Shown here: piece after piece, positions 7,235 through 15,067 of the stretch
Position numbering within the stretch: the stretch's first letter is position 1
Layout: each line of letters begins with the position of its first letter
Source of the DNA: an uncultured Clostridia bacterium
GTDB taxonomy: Bacteria > Bacillota > Clostridia > Christensenellales > Borkfalkiaceae
Assembly (NCBI GenBank): GCA_947631905.1
Contig: CANRND010000021.1
Location: 1 to 39,492 of the forward strand
Direction of reading: 5' to 3'
Length of the DNA stretch: 39,492 bases
Notes under the pieces: generated by a model
The model's input: the letters and a program-made list of their open reading frames with translations, nothing else
Told to the model about the DNA's origin: nothing
The model's database searches: none
Position numbers and translations under genes: made by a program

Positions 7235-8593
7235 ATGAAAGTTATCATCGTCGGAATGGGCAGGGTAGGCGTTACCTTGACCGAAGAGCTTTGCCGCGAA
7301 GGACACAACATCGTTGCGATCGAGAGCGACGCTGCGGTCCTGCAAGAGTGCGTCGACCGCTTCGACATACAGGGGGTGCGCGGCAAGGGGTGCAGTGCGG
7401 ACATCCTGCGGGAAGCGGGCGTTGAAACTTGCGATATGCTCGTTTCCGTCATGCCGGAGGACGAGAACAACATCCTCTGTTGCATTGTGGCGAAAGCGCT
7501 CGGCGCCCGCAATCTCATCGCGCGCGTGCGCGACCCCGAATATTACGCGCAGTTTGAATTTTTGCGCACGCGGATCGGCATCGGCATGCTCGTCAATCCC
7601 GAAGAGGCCGCGTCGCACGAGATCATGCGCATCCTGCGCTTCCCCGCCGCGACCAAGATCAGCTCTTTTTCCAACGGAAAGGTGGAGGTGGTGGAGTTCA
7701 AACTCCCCAAAGACAGCAAGATCGAGGGCATGACCCTCGCGGAGATACGCAAAAAACTGAAAATCGACGCGCTCATTGTCACGATCGAGCGGGACGGAAA
7801 GATCATCGTTCCCGACGGCGACGTGGTATTAAAGGCAAACGACGTGGTGGGCGTGTGCGCGAAGCACTATGAAATGGGGACATTCTTCCGCACTTTCGGG
7901 CTGTTCCGCCAAAAGGCGGAGACCGTCATCATTCTGGGCGGCGGCGACGACGTGTTTTATCTCGCGCGGGAACTCGAAGAGAGCGGCTTTTTCGTCAAAG
8001 TGATTTGCAACCGCTATGAAAGGTGCCTCGAAATGAAAGGGGGACTCAAAAAAGCGGTGGTCGTGTTCGGCGACTATACCGACCGCGAAGTGTTGGAGCG
8101 CGAGGGGGTCGAGAATGCCGACGCGGTGGTTTCGATGTCCCATTACGACGAAAATAACATCGTCACCTCCCTCTTCGCCAAAGCGAAAGGGGTGGAAAAG
8201 CCGATTGCGATCTTGCACGGCGATTCTTACCGCGGTTTGCTCGAAACGGTGGGCATCGATACGGCGATCTCTCCCTACCGTTTGGCGGCGGCGGCGATCG
8301 TGCGCTATCTGCGCGCAACGGACGTGGAGGAGGGGAGCGCCGTCAAGGCGATGTATAAACTTGCGGACGAGGGGGCGGAGGCGCTTCTTTTCAACGTCAA
8401 CGGCAACGAAGCATTCATCGGCAAGAGCCTGAAAGAGCTTCCCCTCGACAAAGGGGTGTTGCTCGCGGCGGTCGTGCGCGGGAAAAACGTTTATATCCCA
8501 GACGGCAATTTCAGGCTCGAAAGCAAGGACGACGTGGTCGTCGTCTCGTCGGGCGAGCGCATTTTCGCGTTAGAGGACGCTTTGAAGTCATGA
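7235..8593 (+). CDS. trkA: Trk system potassium uptake protein TrkA (double RCK)
   Basis: TrkA is the NAD(H)-binding peripheral subunit that gates TrkH. The 452 residues contain two tandem RCK_N plus RCK_C units: the first begins VIIVGMGRVGVTL, and the second begins about residue 230 with TVIILGGGDDVFYLA. In the second unit the glycine motif is altered (GGGDDV rather than GxGxxG), common in second repeats. ATG 7235 has an AAGG site. Its stop overlaps the trkH start by 4 nt (ATGA), which implies translational coupling and a TrkAH complex. Confidence 0.95.
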   Translation: MKVIIVGMGRVGVTLTEELCREGHNIVAIESDAAVLQECVDRFDIQGVRGKGCSADILREAGVETCDMLVSVMPEDENNILCCIVAKALGARNLIARVRDPEYYAQFEFLRTRIGIGMLVNPEEAASHEIMRILRFPAATKISSFSNGKVEVVEFKLPKDSKIEGMTLAEIRKKLKIDALIVTIERDGKIIVPDGDVVLKANDVVGVCAKHYEMGTFFRTFGLFRQKAETVIILGGGDDVFYLARELEESGFFVKVICNRYERCLEMKGGLKKAVVVFGDYTDREVLEREGVENADAVVSMSHYDENNIVTSLFAKAKGVEKPIAILHGDSYRGLLETVGIDTAISPYRLAAAAIVRYLRATDVEEGSAVKAMYKLADEGAEALLFNVNGNEAFIGKSLKELPLDKGVLLAAVVRGKNVYIPDGNFRLESKDDVVVVSSGERIFALEDALKS

Positions 8594-10044
8594 ATTACCG
8601 CGCAGTCGTTTACTATATCGGGACGATCCTCAAAGTGGTGGCGTGCTTTTTGATCGTTCCTTTCATTACGTCGCTTTGCTTCCGCGAGTGGGATGCCCTG
8701 CTTCCCTTTGTCTATACGGCGCTCATCTTTTTGGGAGCGGGCTTTGCCTTTGCGCCGTTCGCCCCGAAAAAGAAAAAATTCGGGAGCAAAGAGGGGCTTG
8801 TCATCGTGGGTCTTTCGTGGATTGTCGTCTCGATGATCGGCGCGTTTCCCTATTTTTTCAGCGGCGTTGCAAACTATTTCGACGGCCTGTTCGAGACGAT
8901 CAGCGGCTTCACCACAACGGGAGCGACGATTTTGGAAGACATCGAGATCGCGCCGAAAGGGGGCCTGATGTGGCGTTCGCTCACCCATTGGCTGGGCGGC
9001 ATGGGGATCCTCGTCTTTCTGCTCGCGGTGATCCCTTCCTCGGACGGCAGTACGTTCCAGCTCATGAAGTTCGAATCCCCGGGCCCCGCGGTGGGCAAGC
9101 TCGTGAGCAAGGTGCGCCGTTCGGCGGCGATCTCCTATTTCATCTACCTTGCGCTCACTGTCATCCAGATCGTATTCCTGCTCTGCGGCGGGGTAAATCT
9201 TTTCGAGAGCGTCACGCTCACGTTCTCCACGGCGGGTACGGGCGGCTTTGCGGTACTCAATTCGAGCGCGCAAAGTTACAGCGTGTATGTAAAGATCGTG
9301 CTGATCGTGTTCATGCTCGTCTTTTCCATCAATTTTAACGTCTATTATCTCCTCGTGATCGGAAAATTCGCGCTTGCGCTCAAAAACGAGGAGTTTTTGG
9401 GGTATCTGCTCTTCGTCGTCCTTTCGATCGCCGCCGTCACCGCCTGCGTGTTCAATACGTTCGCAACGTTCGGAGAGGCGCTGCTTCAAGCCTCGTTCGC
9501 GGTTGCGAGCATCTCGTCGACGACGGGCTTTACGATCACCGACATGGCGCAGTGGTCGGAGGGGGCGCGCGCCATCCTCGCGCTGGTCGCCATCGTGGGA
9601 ACGTGCGCGGGCAGTACGGGCGGCGGACTCAAATTCTCCCGCGTGATCGTCCTCATACGGACGGCGGGGGTGAGCCTCATGGACATGGTCCGCCCCAACG
9701 GGGTCCACATCGTCAAGCTCGACAAAAAGCCGTTCGGCAGGAACGAAACGGAGAGCGTGGCGGGGTACTTCCTGCTCTACTGTCTCGTTGCGGGAATATC
9801 CGTCCTGCTTCTGTGCCTCTTCGGAAACGACATGGAGACCTCGTTTTTTACGATGGTCACGATGTTCAACAACGTGGGGCCCTGCCTTTCGAACGGGATA
9901 GGGGCGCTCGGGGCGACGGCGTCTTATGCAACGTTCAACTGGATGAGCAAAATCGTCATGATGTTCGATATGCTCATCGGGCGTTTGGAAATTTTCCCGA
10001 TTTTGCTTCTTTTCGCCCCGCAGAGCTGGTCGCGTCGTTTTTGA
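8590..10044 (+). CDS. trkH: Potassium uptake protein TrkH
   Basis: This is the pore-forming subunit of the Trk K+ transporter. The 484 residues include four pore loops: SGFTTTGATIL, TFSTAGTGGFAVL, SISSTTGFTITD and MFNNVGPCLSNG. The gating segment is GTCAGSTGGGLKFSR. It is longer than the KtrB-like protein at 4717 because of an extra N-terminal hairpin, typical of TrkH. The start overlaps trkA by 4 nt. Having both a Ktr-like and a Trk set in one stretch suggests distinct affinities or ion coupling, which is inferred. Confidence 0.95.
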   Translation: MNYRAVVYYIGTILKVVACFLIVPFITSLCFREWDALLPFVYTALIFLGAGFAFAPFAPKKKKFGSKEGLVIVGLSWIVVSMIGAFPYFFSGVANYFDGLFETISGFTTTGATILEDIEIAPKGGLMWRSLTHWLGGMGILVFLLAVIPSSDGSTFQLMKFESPGPAVGKLVSKVRRSAAISYFIYLALTVIQIVFLLCGGVNLFESVTLTFSTAGTGGFAVLNSSAQSYSVYVKIVLIVFMLVFSINFNVYYLLVIGKFALALKNEEFLGYLLFVVLSIAAVTACVFNTFATFGEALLQASFAVASISSTTGFTITDMAQWSEGARAILALVAIVGTCAGSTGGGLKFSRVIVLIRTAGVSLMDMVRPNGVHIVKLDKKPFGRNETESVAGYFLLYCLVAGISVLLLCLFGNDMETSFFTMVTMFNNVGPCLSNGIGALGATASYATFNWMSKIVMMFDMLIGRLEIFPILLLFAPQSWSRRF

Positions 10045-10074
10045 GCGCCATTCTTTTCAAAAATCCGCATTTAG

Positions 10075-10096
10075 CATAGTACTATGTCAGACATAA
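10075..10096. repeat. 29-bp palindrome family, copy 2 (over the methyltransferase start)
   Basis: CATAGTACTATG (10075-10086) and TATGTC-A-GACATA (10083-10095) overlap as two palindromes. The sequence is identical over 22 bp to the copy inside miaA. The ATG of the downstream gene (10084-10086) sits in the middle. The right arm is degenerate. Confidence 0.85.
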
Positions 10097-10968
10097 CAGA
10101 ACAAATTCCCGCCTTTTTGCGGGAATCTATCGCAAGAGAATACGGCGGCGAGGCGGAAAAGATCTTCGCGGGTTTTGTCCGCCGCCCCGTGACGCTCCGC
10201 GCCAACGCCTTAAAATCGTCGGCGGAAGAGGTCGGGGAGGAGCTTTTTTGCGCGGGGATCTCCTTTGAGCGCATGCCGTGGTATCGGGACGCGTTCCTGT
10301 TGCATGGCGTAAGGGAGCATGACCTTTGGGAGCGCGCGCTCTACACGGAGGGGAAGATCTATCTGCAAAGCCTTTCGTCCATGTTGCCGCCGCTCTTTCT
10401 CGCGCCCGAAGCGGGAGAAAACATTCTCGACATGACGGCGGCGCCCGGGGGAAAGACGACGCAGCTTTTGGCGCTTTCGGGCGGCAAGGCGCTCATCACC
10501 GCCTGCGAAAAGGACGGGGCGCGCTTCGAGCGCATGAAGTTCAACCTCTTGCGGCAGGGCGCGGCAAGGGTGAACGCCGTCAAAACGGACGCTTTCAAGC
10601 TTGACGATTTTCTCCGCTTCGACAAAATTCTGCTTGACGCGCCTTGCAGCGGAAGCGGCACCTATGTTGCGGGCGAGAGCAAGGGATTTTCCCCGCAGCT
10701 TGCGGAAAATTGCGCGCGCGTGCAAAAAAAATTGTTGCAAAAGGGCTTGAAACTGCTCAAAAAAGGGGGAATTTTGCTCTATTCCACCTGCTCCGTTCTG
10801 AAAGAGGAGAACGAAGAGGCGGTCGGGTTCGCGCTCTCTCTGGGGGCGAAGCTGTTGCCGCTTTCCCCATTCGAGGGCCTGCCCCTCTTAAAGGGCATGG
10901 AGGGGACGCTCACGGTCTGTCCGAACGAACAATTCGAGGGTTTTTTCCTCGCCAAACTGCAAAAATAG
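10084..10968 (+). CDS. RsmB/RsmF-family rRNA m5C methyltransferase
   Basis: This is a SAM-dependent RNA cytosine-5 methyltransferase of the NOL1/NOP2/Sun family, acting on rRNA or tRNA. The 294 residues show the SAM motif MTAAPGGKTTQLL and both catalytic cysteines of the family, in DAPCSGSGTY and YSTCSVLKEENE. The length fits the short RsmF-like members lacking the NusB domain of RsmB. The start codon lies inside a palindromic repeat and has no visible Shine-Dalgarno; the next in-frame ATG is about 65 codons later, too late for a complete fold. It follows trkH by 39 nt. The target nucleotide cannot be told from the sequence. Confidence 0.9.
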   Translation: MSDITEQIPAFLRESIAREYGGEAEKIFAGFVRRPVTLRANALKSSAEEVGEELFCAGISFERMPWYRDAFLLHGVREHDLWERALYTEGKIYLQSLSSMLPPLFLAPEAGENILDMTAAPGGKTTQLLALSGGKALITACEKDGARFERMKFNLLRQGAARVNAVKTDAFKLDDFLRFDKILLDAPCSGSGTYVAGESKGFSPQLAENCARVQKKLLQKGLKLLKKGGILLYSTCSVLKEENEEAVGFALSLGAKLLPLSPFEGLPLLKGMEGTLTVCPNEQFEGFFLAKLQK

Positions 10969-10998
10969 AGGGCGGCCGCTTGGGCCGCCCTCAGTATT
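10968..10998. terminator. Bidirectional terminator between methyltransferase and degV
   Basis: A perfect 10-bp stem, GAGGGCGGCC (10968-10977) and GGCCGCCCTC (10983-10992), has a 5-nt loop. T-rich sequence follows on the plus strand (AGTATTTTT), and on the minus strand an equivalent run comes from the upstream A tract (CAAAAATAG). The stem begins at the last base of the methyltransferase stop codon. It serves two converging genes. Confidence 0.85.
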
Positions 10999-11009
10999 TT
11001 TCGGATATT

Positions 11010-11879
11010 TTATTTTACGATCCGCGCGCAGGCGACGGCGAGCGCGCCGGGGCCGATGTGGCAGCTCACCGAAAGAGACAGGGGATCCGAATATTTAAAC
11101 GGCACCCCGGGGAACGCCTCAATCAGTTCCTGTTTGAACAGCTCCGCCTCGGCATAGTTCTCGGTATGCGCCACGGAGAGCATCATCTCGCCCCGTTTCA
11201 CAAGGTCGGAAAACCGCGTTTCGAAATCGTGGCGGATCGCCTCGATCATCACGGCCTTTGCCTTTTTCAGCGTATTTACCTTTTTGAACGCGTCGAGCTT
11301 CTCGCCCTGGATCTGCAATACGGGCTTGATTTTGAGTATGGTGCCGATGAGCGCCGCCGCAGGGGTCAATCTTCCGCCCTTTTTGAGATACTTCAAGGTG
11401 TCGAGGGAGATGTAGATACTGCTGTCGAACTTGGTCTCCATGAGAACTTTTGCGATCTCGGCCGCGCTTTTGCCCTGCTTTGCAAGGGTCAAGGCGTCCT
11501 CCACGCTCGCTTTTTGGGTGATGGAGATGCGCTGGTTGTCCACGACGCACACTCTCCCGCCGTACTCTTCCGCAAGCCTTGCCGCCGTGTGGCAGGACTC
11601 GGAAAGCCCGCTCGACATCGGGATATGGACGATCTCGTCGTAGGTTTTGAGCAGTTCGTCCCAAAGCTCTTTTACCGCTTCGGGGGAGGGCTGGGACGTG
11701 GAGACGGACGCGTCTCCTTTGAGATGTTCGTAGAATTGGGGTTGGGTGAGGTCGATGTCCTCGAAGTGCTGTTCACCGTCGATGAGAAAGGGCATCGGGA
11801 GAACGGAAATTCCCAGTTTTTCCGCTTCCGCCTGCGTGATGCCGCTGTTCGAGTCGGTGACGATCCTTACGTTCGCCAT
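11010..11879 (-). CDS. degV: DegV family fatty-acid-binding protein
   Basis: DegV proteins bind a fatty acid in a two-domain fold; some (FakB) present fatty acids to the kinase FakA for phosphorylation and phospholipid synthesis. The 289 residues begin VRIVTDSNSGITQAEAEK, the usual N-terminal motif, and contain VSTSQPSPEA and HIPMSSGLSESCHTA, which line the head-group site in FakB structures. The start ATG follows GGAGAG on the minus strand and a strong promoter. It is one of only two minus-strand genes here. Whether it works with a FakA kinase is unknown; none is in the window. Confidence 0.93.
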   Translation of the reverse strand: MANVRIVTDSNSGITQAEAEKLGISVLPMPFLIDGEQHFEDIDLTQPQFYEHLKGDASVSTSQPSPEAVKELWDELLKTYDEIVHIPMSSGLSESCHTAARLAEEYGGRVCVVDNQRISITQKASVEDALTLAKQGKSAAEIAKVLMETKFDSSIYISLDTLKYLKKGGRLTPAAALIGTILKIKPVLQIQGEKLDAFKKVNTLKKAKAVMIEAIRHDFETRFSDLVKRGEMMLSVAHTENYAEAELFKQELIEAFPGVPFKYSDPLSLSVSCHIGPGALAVACARIVK

Positions 11880-11925
11880 ATGATACTCTCCGAAATTTGT
11901 TCACTTCGTTTATGAAGTCAAGGAG

Positions 11926-11954
11926 ATTATAGCAAAAGCGCTCCGAAAGGTCAA
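11926..11954 (-). promoter_or_regulatory. Sigma-A-type promoter of degV
   Basis: On the minus strand, TTGACC (11949-11954) and TATAAT (11926-11931) are separated by 17 bp. About 46 nt of leader follows before the degV ATG. It is divergent from the nfnA promoter, whose -35 box lies 39 bp away. Confidence 0.85.
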
Positions 11955-11992
11955 GAAAATTACGCAAATTTTTCCGCATTTTTTCCATGGGG

Positions 11993-12021
11993 TTGACAGG
12001 ACCCGCGGCAAAAGGTATAAT
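11993..12021 (+). promoter_or_regulatory. Consensus promoter of nfnAB with leaderless spacing
   Basis: TTGACA (11993-11998) and TATAAT (12016-12021) are exact consensus boxes with 17 bp between. The ATG starts at 12028, only 6 nt after the -10 box. Transcription should therefore begin at or next to the A of the start codon, leaving no ribosome-binding leader. Confidence 0.85.
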
Positions 12022-12027
12022 AATTGC

Positions 12028-12870
12028 ATGTTTCGCATTGTGAAAAAACAAAAGTTGAACGATACGGTCGTCCGCATGGAGCTGGAAGCGCCGCGGATCG
12101 CGCGGAAAGCGCAGGCGGGGCAGTTCGTCATTCTCCGCGCCGATGAAAACGGGGAGCGGATCCCGCTCACGGTCGCGGGCTACGACCGCGAAAGGGGAAC
12201 GGTCGAGATCGTGTTCCAGATCGTCGGCGGCGCGACGATGTGCCTCAACGCGCGGGAAGAGGGGGAATGTATCCCCGACCTCGTGGGTCCGCTCGGGAAC
12301 CCCACCCCGCTTGCGGGCTTGAAAAAGGTCGCCGTCGTCGGCGGGGGCGTGGGGTGCGCCATCGCCCTGCCCGTCGCGCGGCGGCTCCAAGAACTCGGCG
12401 CCGAGGTCGTGAGCATCGTCGGCTTCCGCAGCCGCGGTCTCGTCATTTTGGAGGAAGAATTTCGGGCGTGTAGTTCGCGCTTTTTCTTCACGACGGACGA
12501 CGGCAGTTATGGGGAAAAGGGCAACGTCTGCGCGCCGCTCGGCAGGCTGCTCCAAAACGAAACGTTCGACGAGGTGATCGCGGTCGGGCCGCTTGTCATG
12601 ATGAAGTTCGTCGCCGCGGCAACGAAGCCGTACGGGATCAAGACGTTGGCGAGCATGAACCCGATCATGATCGACGGCACGGGCATGTGCGGCTGTTGCC
12701 GCCTTACCGTGGGGGGCGAGATGAAATTCGCCTGCGTGGACGGACCCGACTTCGACGCACATCTCGTCGATTTTGACGAGGCGATCCGCCGCTCCCGCGT
12801 CTATGCGGGGTTCGAGGCGCGCGCCCGCGAAAAACATTGTAATCTTTTGAAAAAGGGGGAAGCGGAATGA
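12028..12870 (+). CDS. nfnA: NfnA-type FAD/NAD-binding, [2Fe-2S] ferredoxin-NADP reductase subunit
   Basis: NfnA is the small subunit of NADH-dependent reduced ferredoxin:NADP+ oxidoreductase, which couples NADPH formation to NADH and ferredoxin by flavin-based electron bifurcation. The 280 residues have the FAD-binding start of this reductase family, a pyridine-nucleotide fold (VAVVGGGVGCAIALPVAR), and a C-terminal [2Fe-2S] region GTGMCGCCRLTVGG with a later Cys in FACVDGPDF. The same fold occurs in PyrK of dihydroorotate dehydrogenase and in sulfide dehydrogenase, but a 4-nt overlap with an NfnB/GltD-like gene favours NfnA. No Shine-Dalgarno is visible, consistent with a leaderless mRNA. 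Confidence 0.9.
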   Translation: MFRIVKKQKLNDTVVRMELEAPRIARKAQAGQFVILRADENGERIPLTVAGYDRERGTVEIVFQIVGGATMCLNAREEGECIPDLVGPLGNPTPLAGLKKVAVVGGGVGCAIALPVARRLQELGAEVVSIVGFRSRGLVILEEEFRACSSRFFFTTDDGSYGEKGNVCAPLGRLLQNETFDEVIAVGPLVMMKFVAAATKPYGIKTLASMNPIMIDGTGMCGCCRLTVGGEMKFACVDGPDFDAHLVDFDEAIRRSRVYAGFEARAREKHCNLLKKGEAE

Positions 12871-14243
12871 ATCTTTCACCGAACAAAACGCCCATGCCCG
12901 TACAGCCGCCCGAGGAGAGGCGGAAAAACTTCGGCGAAGTGGCGCTCGGATACGGCGAAGCGCAGGCGATGGAAGAGGCGGCGCGCTGTCTTAGCTGTAA
13001 GGGCCGTCCCTGCGTGGGCGGCTGTCCCGTCGGCACCGACATCCCCGGCTTTATCGCCCTTATCAAAGAGGGAAAATTCGAAGAGGCTTACGAGACGATC
13101 TCCCGCACCTCCTGTCTGCCCGCGGTGTGCGGCAGGGTATGTCCGCAGGAGAACCAATGCGAAAAGTATTGCGTCCGCGGGAAGAAAGGGGAGCCTGTCG
13201 GCATCGGGGCTTTGGAGCGGTTTGTTGCCGATCTTCACGCTGAGCGCGGCGTTCCCGCCGAAAAACCGCAGCCGAACGGCCGCCGCGTGGCGGTGGTCGG
13301 CTCGGGTCCCGCGGGGCTTTCGTGCGCAGGGGAGCTTGCAAAGCGCGGGTATGAAGTCACCGTATTCGAGGCGCTCCACGTTGCGGGGGGCGTGCTGACT
13401 TACGGGATCCCCGAGTTCCGTCTGCCCAAGAAAATCGTCGCGCGGGAGGTGGAGGCCCTCCGCGCGCTCGGGGTGAAGATCGAGACAAACGCCGTCGCGG
13501 GAAAGACGTTCGGGATCGCGGAGCTGAAAGCCGAGGGCTTCGAGGCCGTGTTCCTCGGCACGGGCGCGGGGCTTCCCAAATTTATGGGGATCAAGGGAGA
13601 GAACGCGAAAGGCGTGTTTTCCGCCAACGAATATCTCACGCGGGTCAATCTCATGAAGGCGTACGAGGAGGGGAGCGAAACTCCCGTCTGCCGCGCGAAA
13701 AAAGCGGTGGTCGTGGGCGGCGGAAACGTCGCCATGGACGCGGCGCGCACGGCGGTCAGAATGGGGGCGGAGGTCACGGTGGTCTACCGCCGTTCGCGGG
13801 CGGAGCTTCCCGCGCGCGGGGAAGAGGTGCGGCATGCCGAAGAGGAGGGCGTTTGCTTCCGCCTGCTCGCAAACCCCACGGAGATCTTGACGGACGGAGA
13901 GGAAAATGTCATCGGGGTAAAGTGCGCGGAGATGACGCTCGGAGAGCCTGACGCTTCGGGCCGCCGCAGGCCGGTCGAAAAGGAGGGAGGGGGCTTTGTG
14001 TTGGAGGCGGACTGCGTGATCATGGCGCTCGGCACCTCCCCCAATCCGCTGTTGAAGCGCGCGGAAGAGGGGCTTTCGACGGGTCCCCGCGGGGAGATCG
14101 CCGCCGACGGCGAGGGGAGGACCTCGCTCGACGGGGTGTTTGCGGGCGGCGACGCCGTCACGGGTTCGGCGACCGTCATCCTTGCGATGGGCGCGGGAAA
14201 GCGCGCCGCGCGGGCGATCGACGAATATCTGCAAAACAAATAA
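12867..14243 (+). CDS. nfnB: NfnB-type NADPH-dependent oxidoreductase (GltD-like)
   Basis: This is the large subunit of the NfnAB transhydrogenase and the site of bifurcation. The 458 residues show an N-terminal double cluster region (RCLSCKGRPCVGGCPVGTDI, then CGRVCPQENQCEKYC) for two [4Fe-4S] centres, an FAD fold (VAVVGSGPAGLSCAGELA) and an NADPH fold (VVVGGGNVAMDAARTA, followed by YRRSRAELPAR). The family is often mis-named glutamate synthase small chain; no gltB is present and the partner is NfnA-like. The start overlaps nfnA by 4 nt. A GC-rich hairpin follows 5 nt after the stop. Confidence 0.93.
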   Translation: MNLSPNKTPMPVQPPEERRKNFGEVALGYGEAQAMEEAARCLSCKGRPCVGGCPVGTDIPGFIALIKEGKFEEAYETISRTSCLPAVCGRVCPQENQCEKYCVRGKKGEPVGIGALERFVADLHAERGVPAEKPQPNGRRVAVVGSGPAGLSCAGELAKRGYEVTVFEALHVAGGVLTYGIPEFRLPKKIVAREVEALRALGVKIETNAVAGKTFGIAELKAEGFEAVFLGTGAGLPKFMGIKGENAKGVFSANEYLTRVNLMKAYEEGSETPVCRAKKAVVVGGGNVAMDAARTAVRMGAEVTVVYRRSRAELPARGEEVRHAEEEGVCFRLLANPTEILTDGEENVIGVKCAEMTLGEPDASGRRRPVEKEGGGFVLEADCVIMALGTSPNPLLKRAEEGLSTGPRGEIAADGEGRTSLDGVFAGGDAVTGSATVILAMGAGKRAARAIDEYLQNK

Positions 14244-14248
14244 CGGTT

Positions 14249-14281
14249 GTTCCGCCCCGCGCCAAAGGCGCGGGGCGGAAC
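14249..14281. repeat. GC-rich 15-bp inverted repeat after nfnB
   Basis: GTTCCGCCCCGCGCC and its perfect reverse complement are separated by AAA. No T-run follows on either strand, so it is a poor classical terminator. The core CCGCCCCGCGC is shared with the hairpin between carA and carB (17385-17415). Confidence 0.75.
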
Positions 14282-14316
14282 TTCTAAACGGCGGGCGGCG
14301 GGCATACAGATAGAGC

Positions 14317-15033
14317 ATGAAATTTTTCTATCGGCACAGGGCGGCGCTCGGGGCGTTCGCGCTCATGCTCGCGGTCGCGCTCACGCTCGCGGTCTGTTTT
14401 TTTGCGCTTGCGGGAACGGCGGCGGAGGCGCACCGCCTCACGGTGGTCCTCGACGCGGGCCACGGCGGGGTGGACGGCGGGGTCGTGGGAACGCAGTCGG
14501 GCGTCAAAGAGAGCGACGTCAACCTTGCGATTACCTATCTTCTCAAAGAGCGGTTTGAAGAGGCGGGGTTTGCGGTGGTACTCACGCGCAGGACGGAGGC
14601 GGGCCTCTATGGCATGGCGACGGCGGGCTATAAGCGGCGGGACATGCAGAAGCGCGCCGAGATCATCAAAAGTTCCTCTCCCGCAATCGTGATCTCGGTC
14701 CACCAGAATTTCTTTTCGCTCACTTCGCGGCGGGGGGCGCAGGTCTTTTTCAAGGAGAGTTCGGAAAGCTCTTCGACCCTCGCCTGCAACATCCAGACGG
14801 CGCTCAACGGAATGCCCGAATGCGTCAAGCGGAGCGACCCGCTCAGAGGGGACTATTTCATCCTCAACTGTTCGGACACCCCGTCGGTGATCGTGGAGTG
14901 CGGGTTTTTATCCAACCCCGAGGACGAAGCGTTGCTCCTCACCGAGAGTTATCGGCGCAAACTTGCCGAAGCGATCGTGCAAGGGGCGATCGGATTTCTC
15001 TCTTCTTCGGCAAATCTCAAAGATTTCGGTTGA
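14317..15033 (+). CDS. cwlD: N-acetylmuramoyl-L-alanine amidase, CwlD-like
   Basis: Amidase_3 zinc hydrolases cleave the lactyl-Ala bond of peptidoglycan; CwlD is needed to make muramic-delta-lactam in spore cortex. The 238 residues have an N-terminal signal/membrane segment (about 8-35) and the zinc ligands in VVLDAGHGG, the Glu of KESDVNLA and the His of VISVHQNFF. Late SVIVECGFLSNPED carries the catalytic Glu. The RRGAQVFF and IQTALN segments resemble CwlD. The ribosome site is weak (ATAGAG). It implies a spore-forming lineage, but the family also serves cell separation, so a spore role is inferred. Confidence 0.9.
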   Translation: MKFFYRHRAALGAFALMLAVALTLAVCFFALAGTAAEAHRLTVVLDAGHGGVDGGVVGTQSGVKESDVNLAITYLLKERFEEAGFAVVLTRRTEAGLYGMATAGYKRRDMQKRAEIIKSSSPAIVISVHQNFFSLTSRRGAQVFFKESSESSSTLACNIQTALNGMPECVKRSDPLRGDYFILNCSDTPSVIVECGFLSNPEDEALLLTESYRRKLAEAIVQGAIGFLSSSANLKDFG

Positions 15034-15058
15034 CTTCTCCGCGCGCGCGTGTTATAAT
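15030..15058 (+). promoter_or_regulatory. Promoter for the thioesterase-carAB-thiI run, leaderless spacing
   Basis: TTGACT (15030-15035) and TATAAT (15053-15058) have 17 bp between. The -35 box overlaps the cwlD stop codon. The downstream ATG at 15068 is only 9 nt after the -10 box, leaving a leader of about 0-3 nt. Confidence 0.85.
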
Positions 15059-15067
15059 ACCGAAGAT

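Noticed and set aside
12867..14243. Glutamate synthase small subunit (gltD)
   Set aside because: The overlapping NfnA-like partner and absence of gltB favour NfnB.
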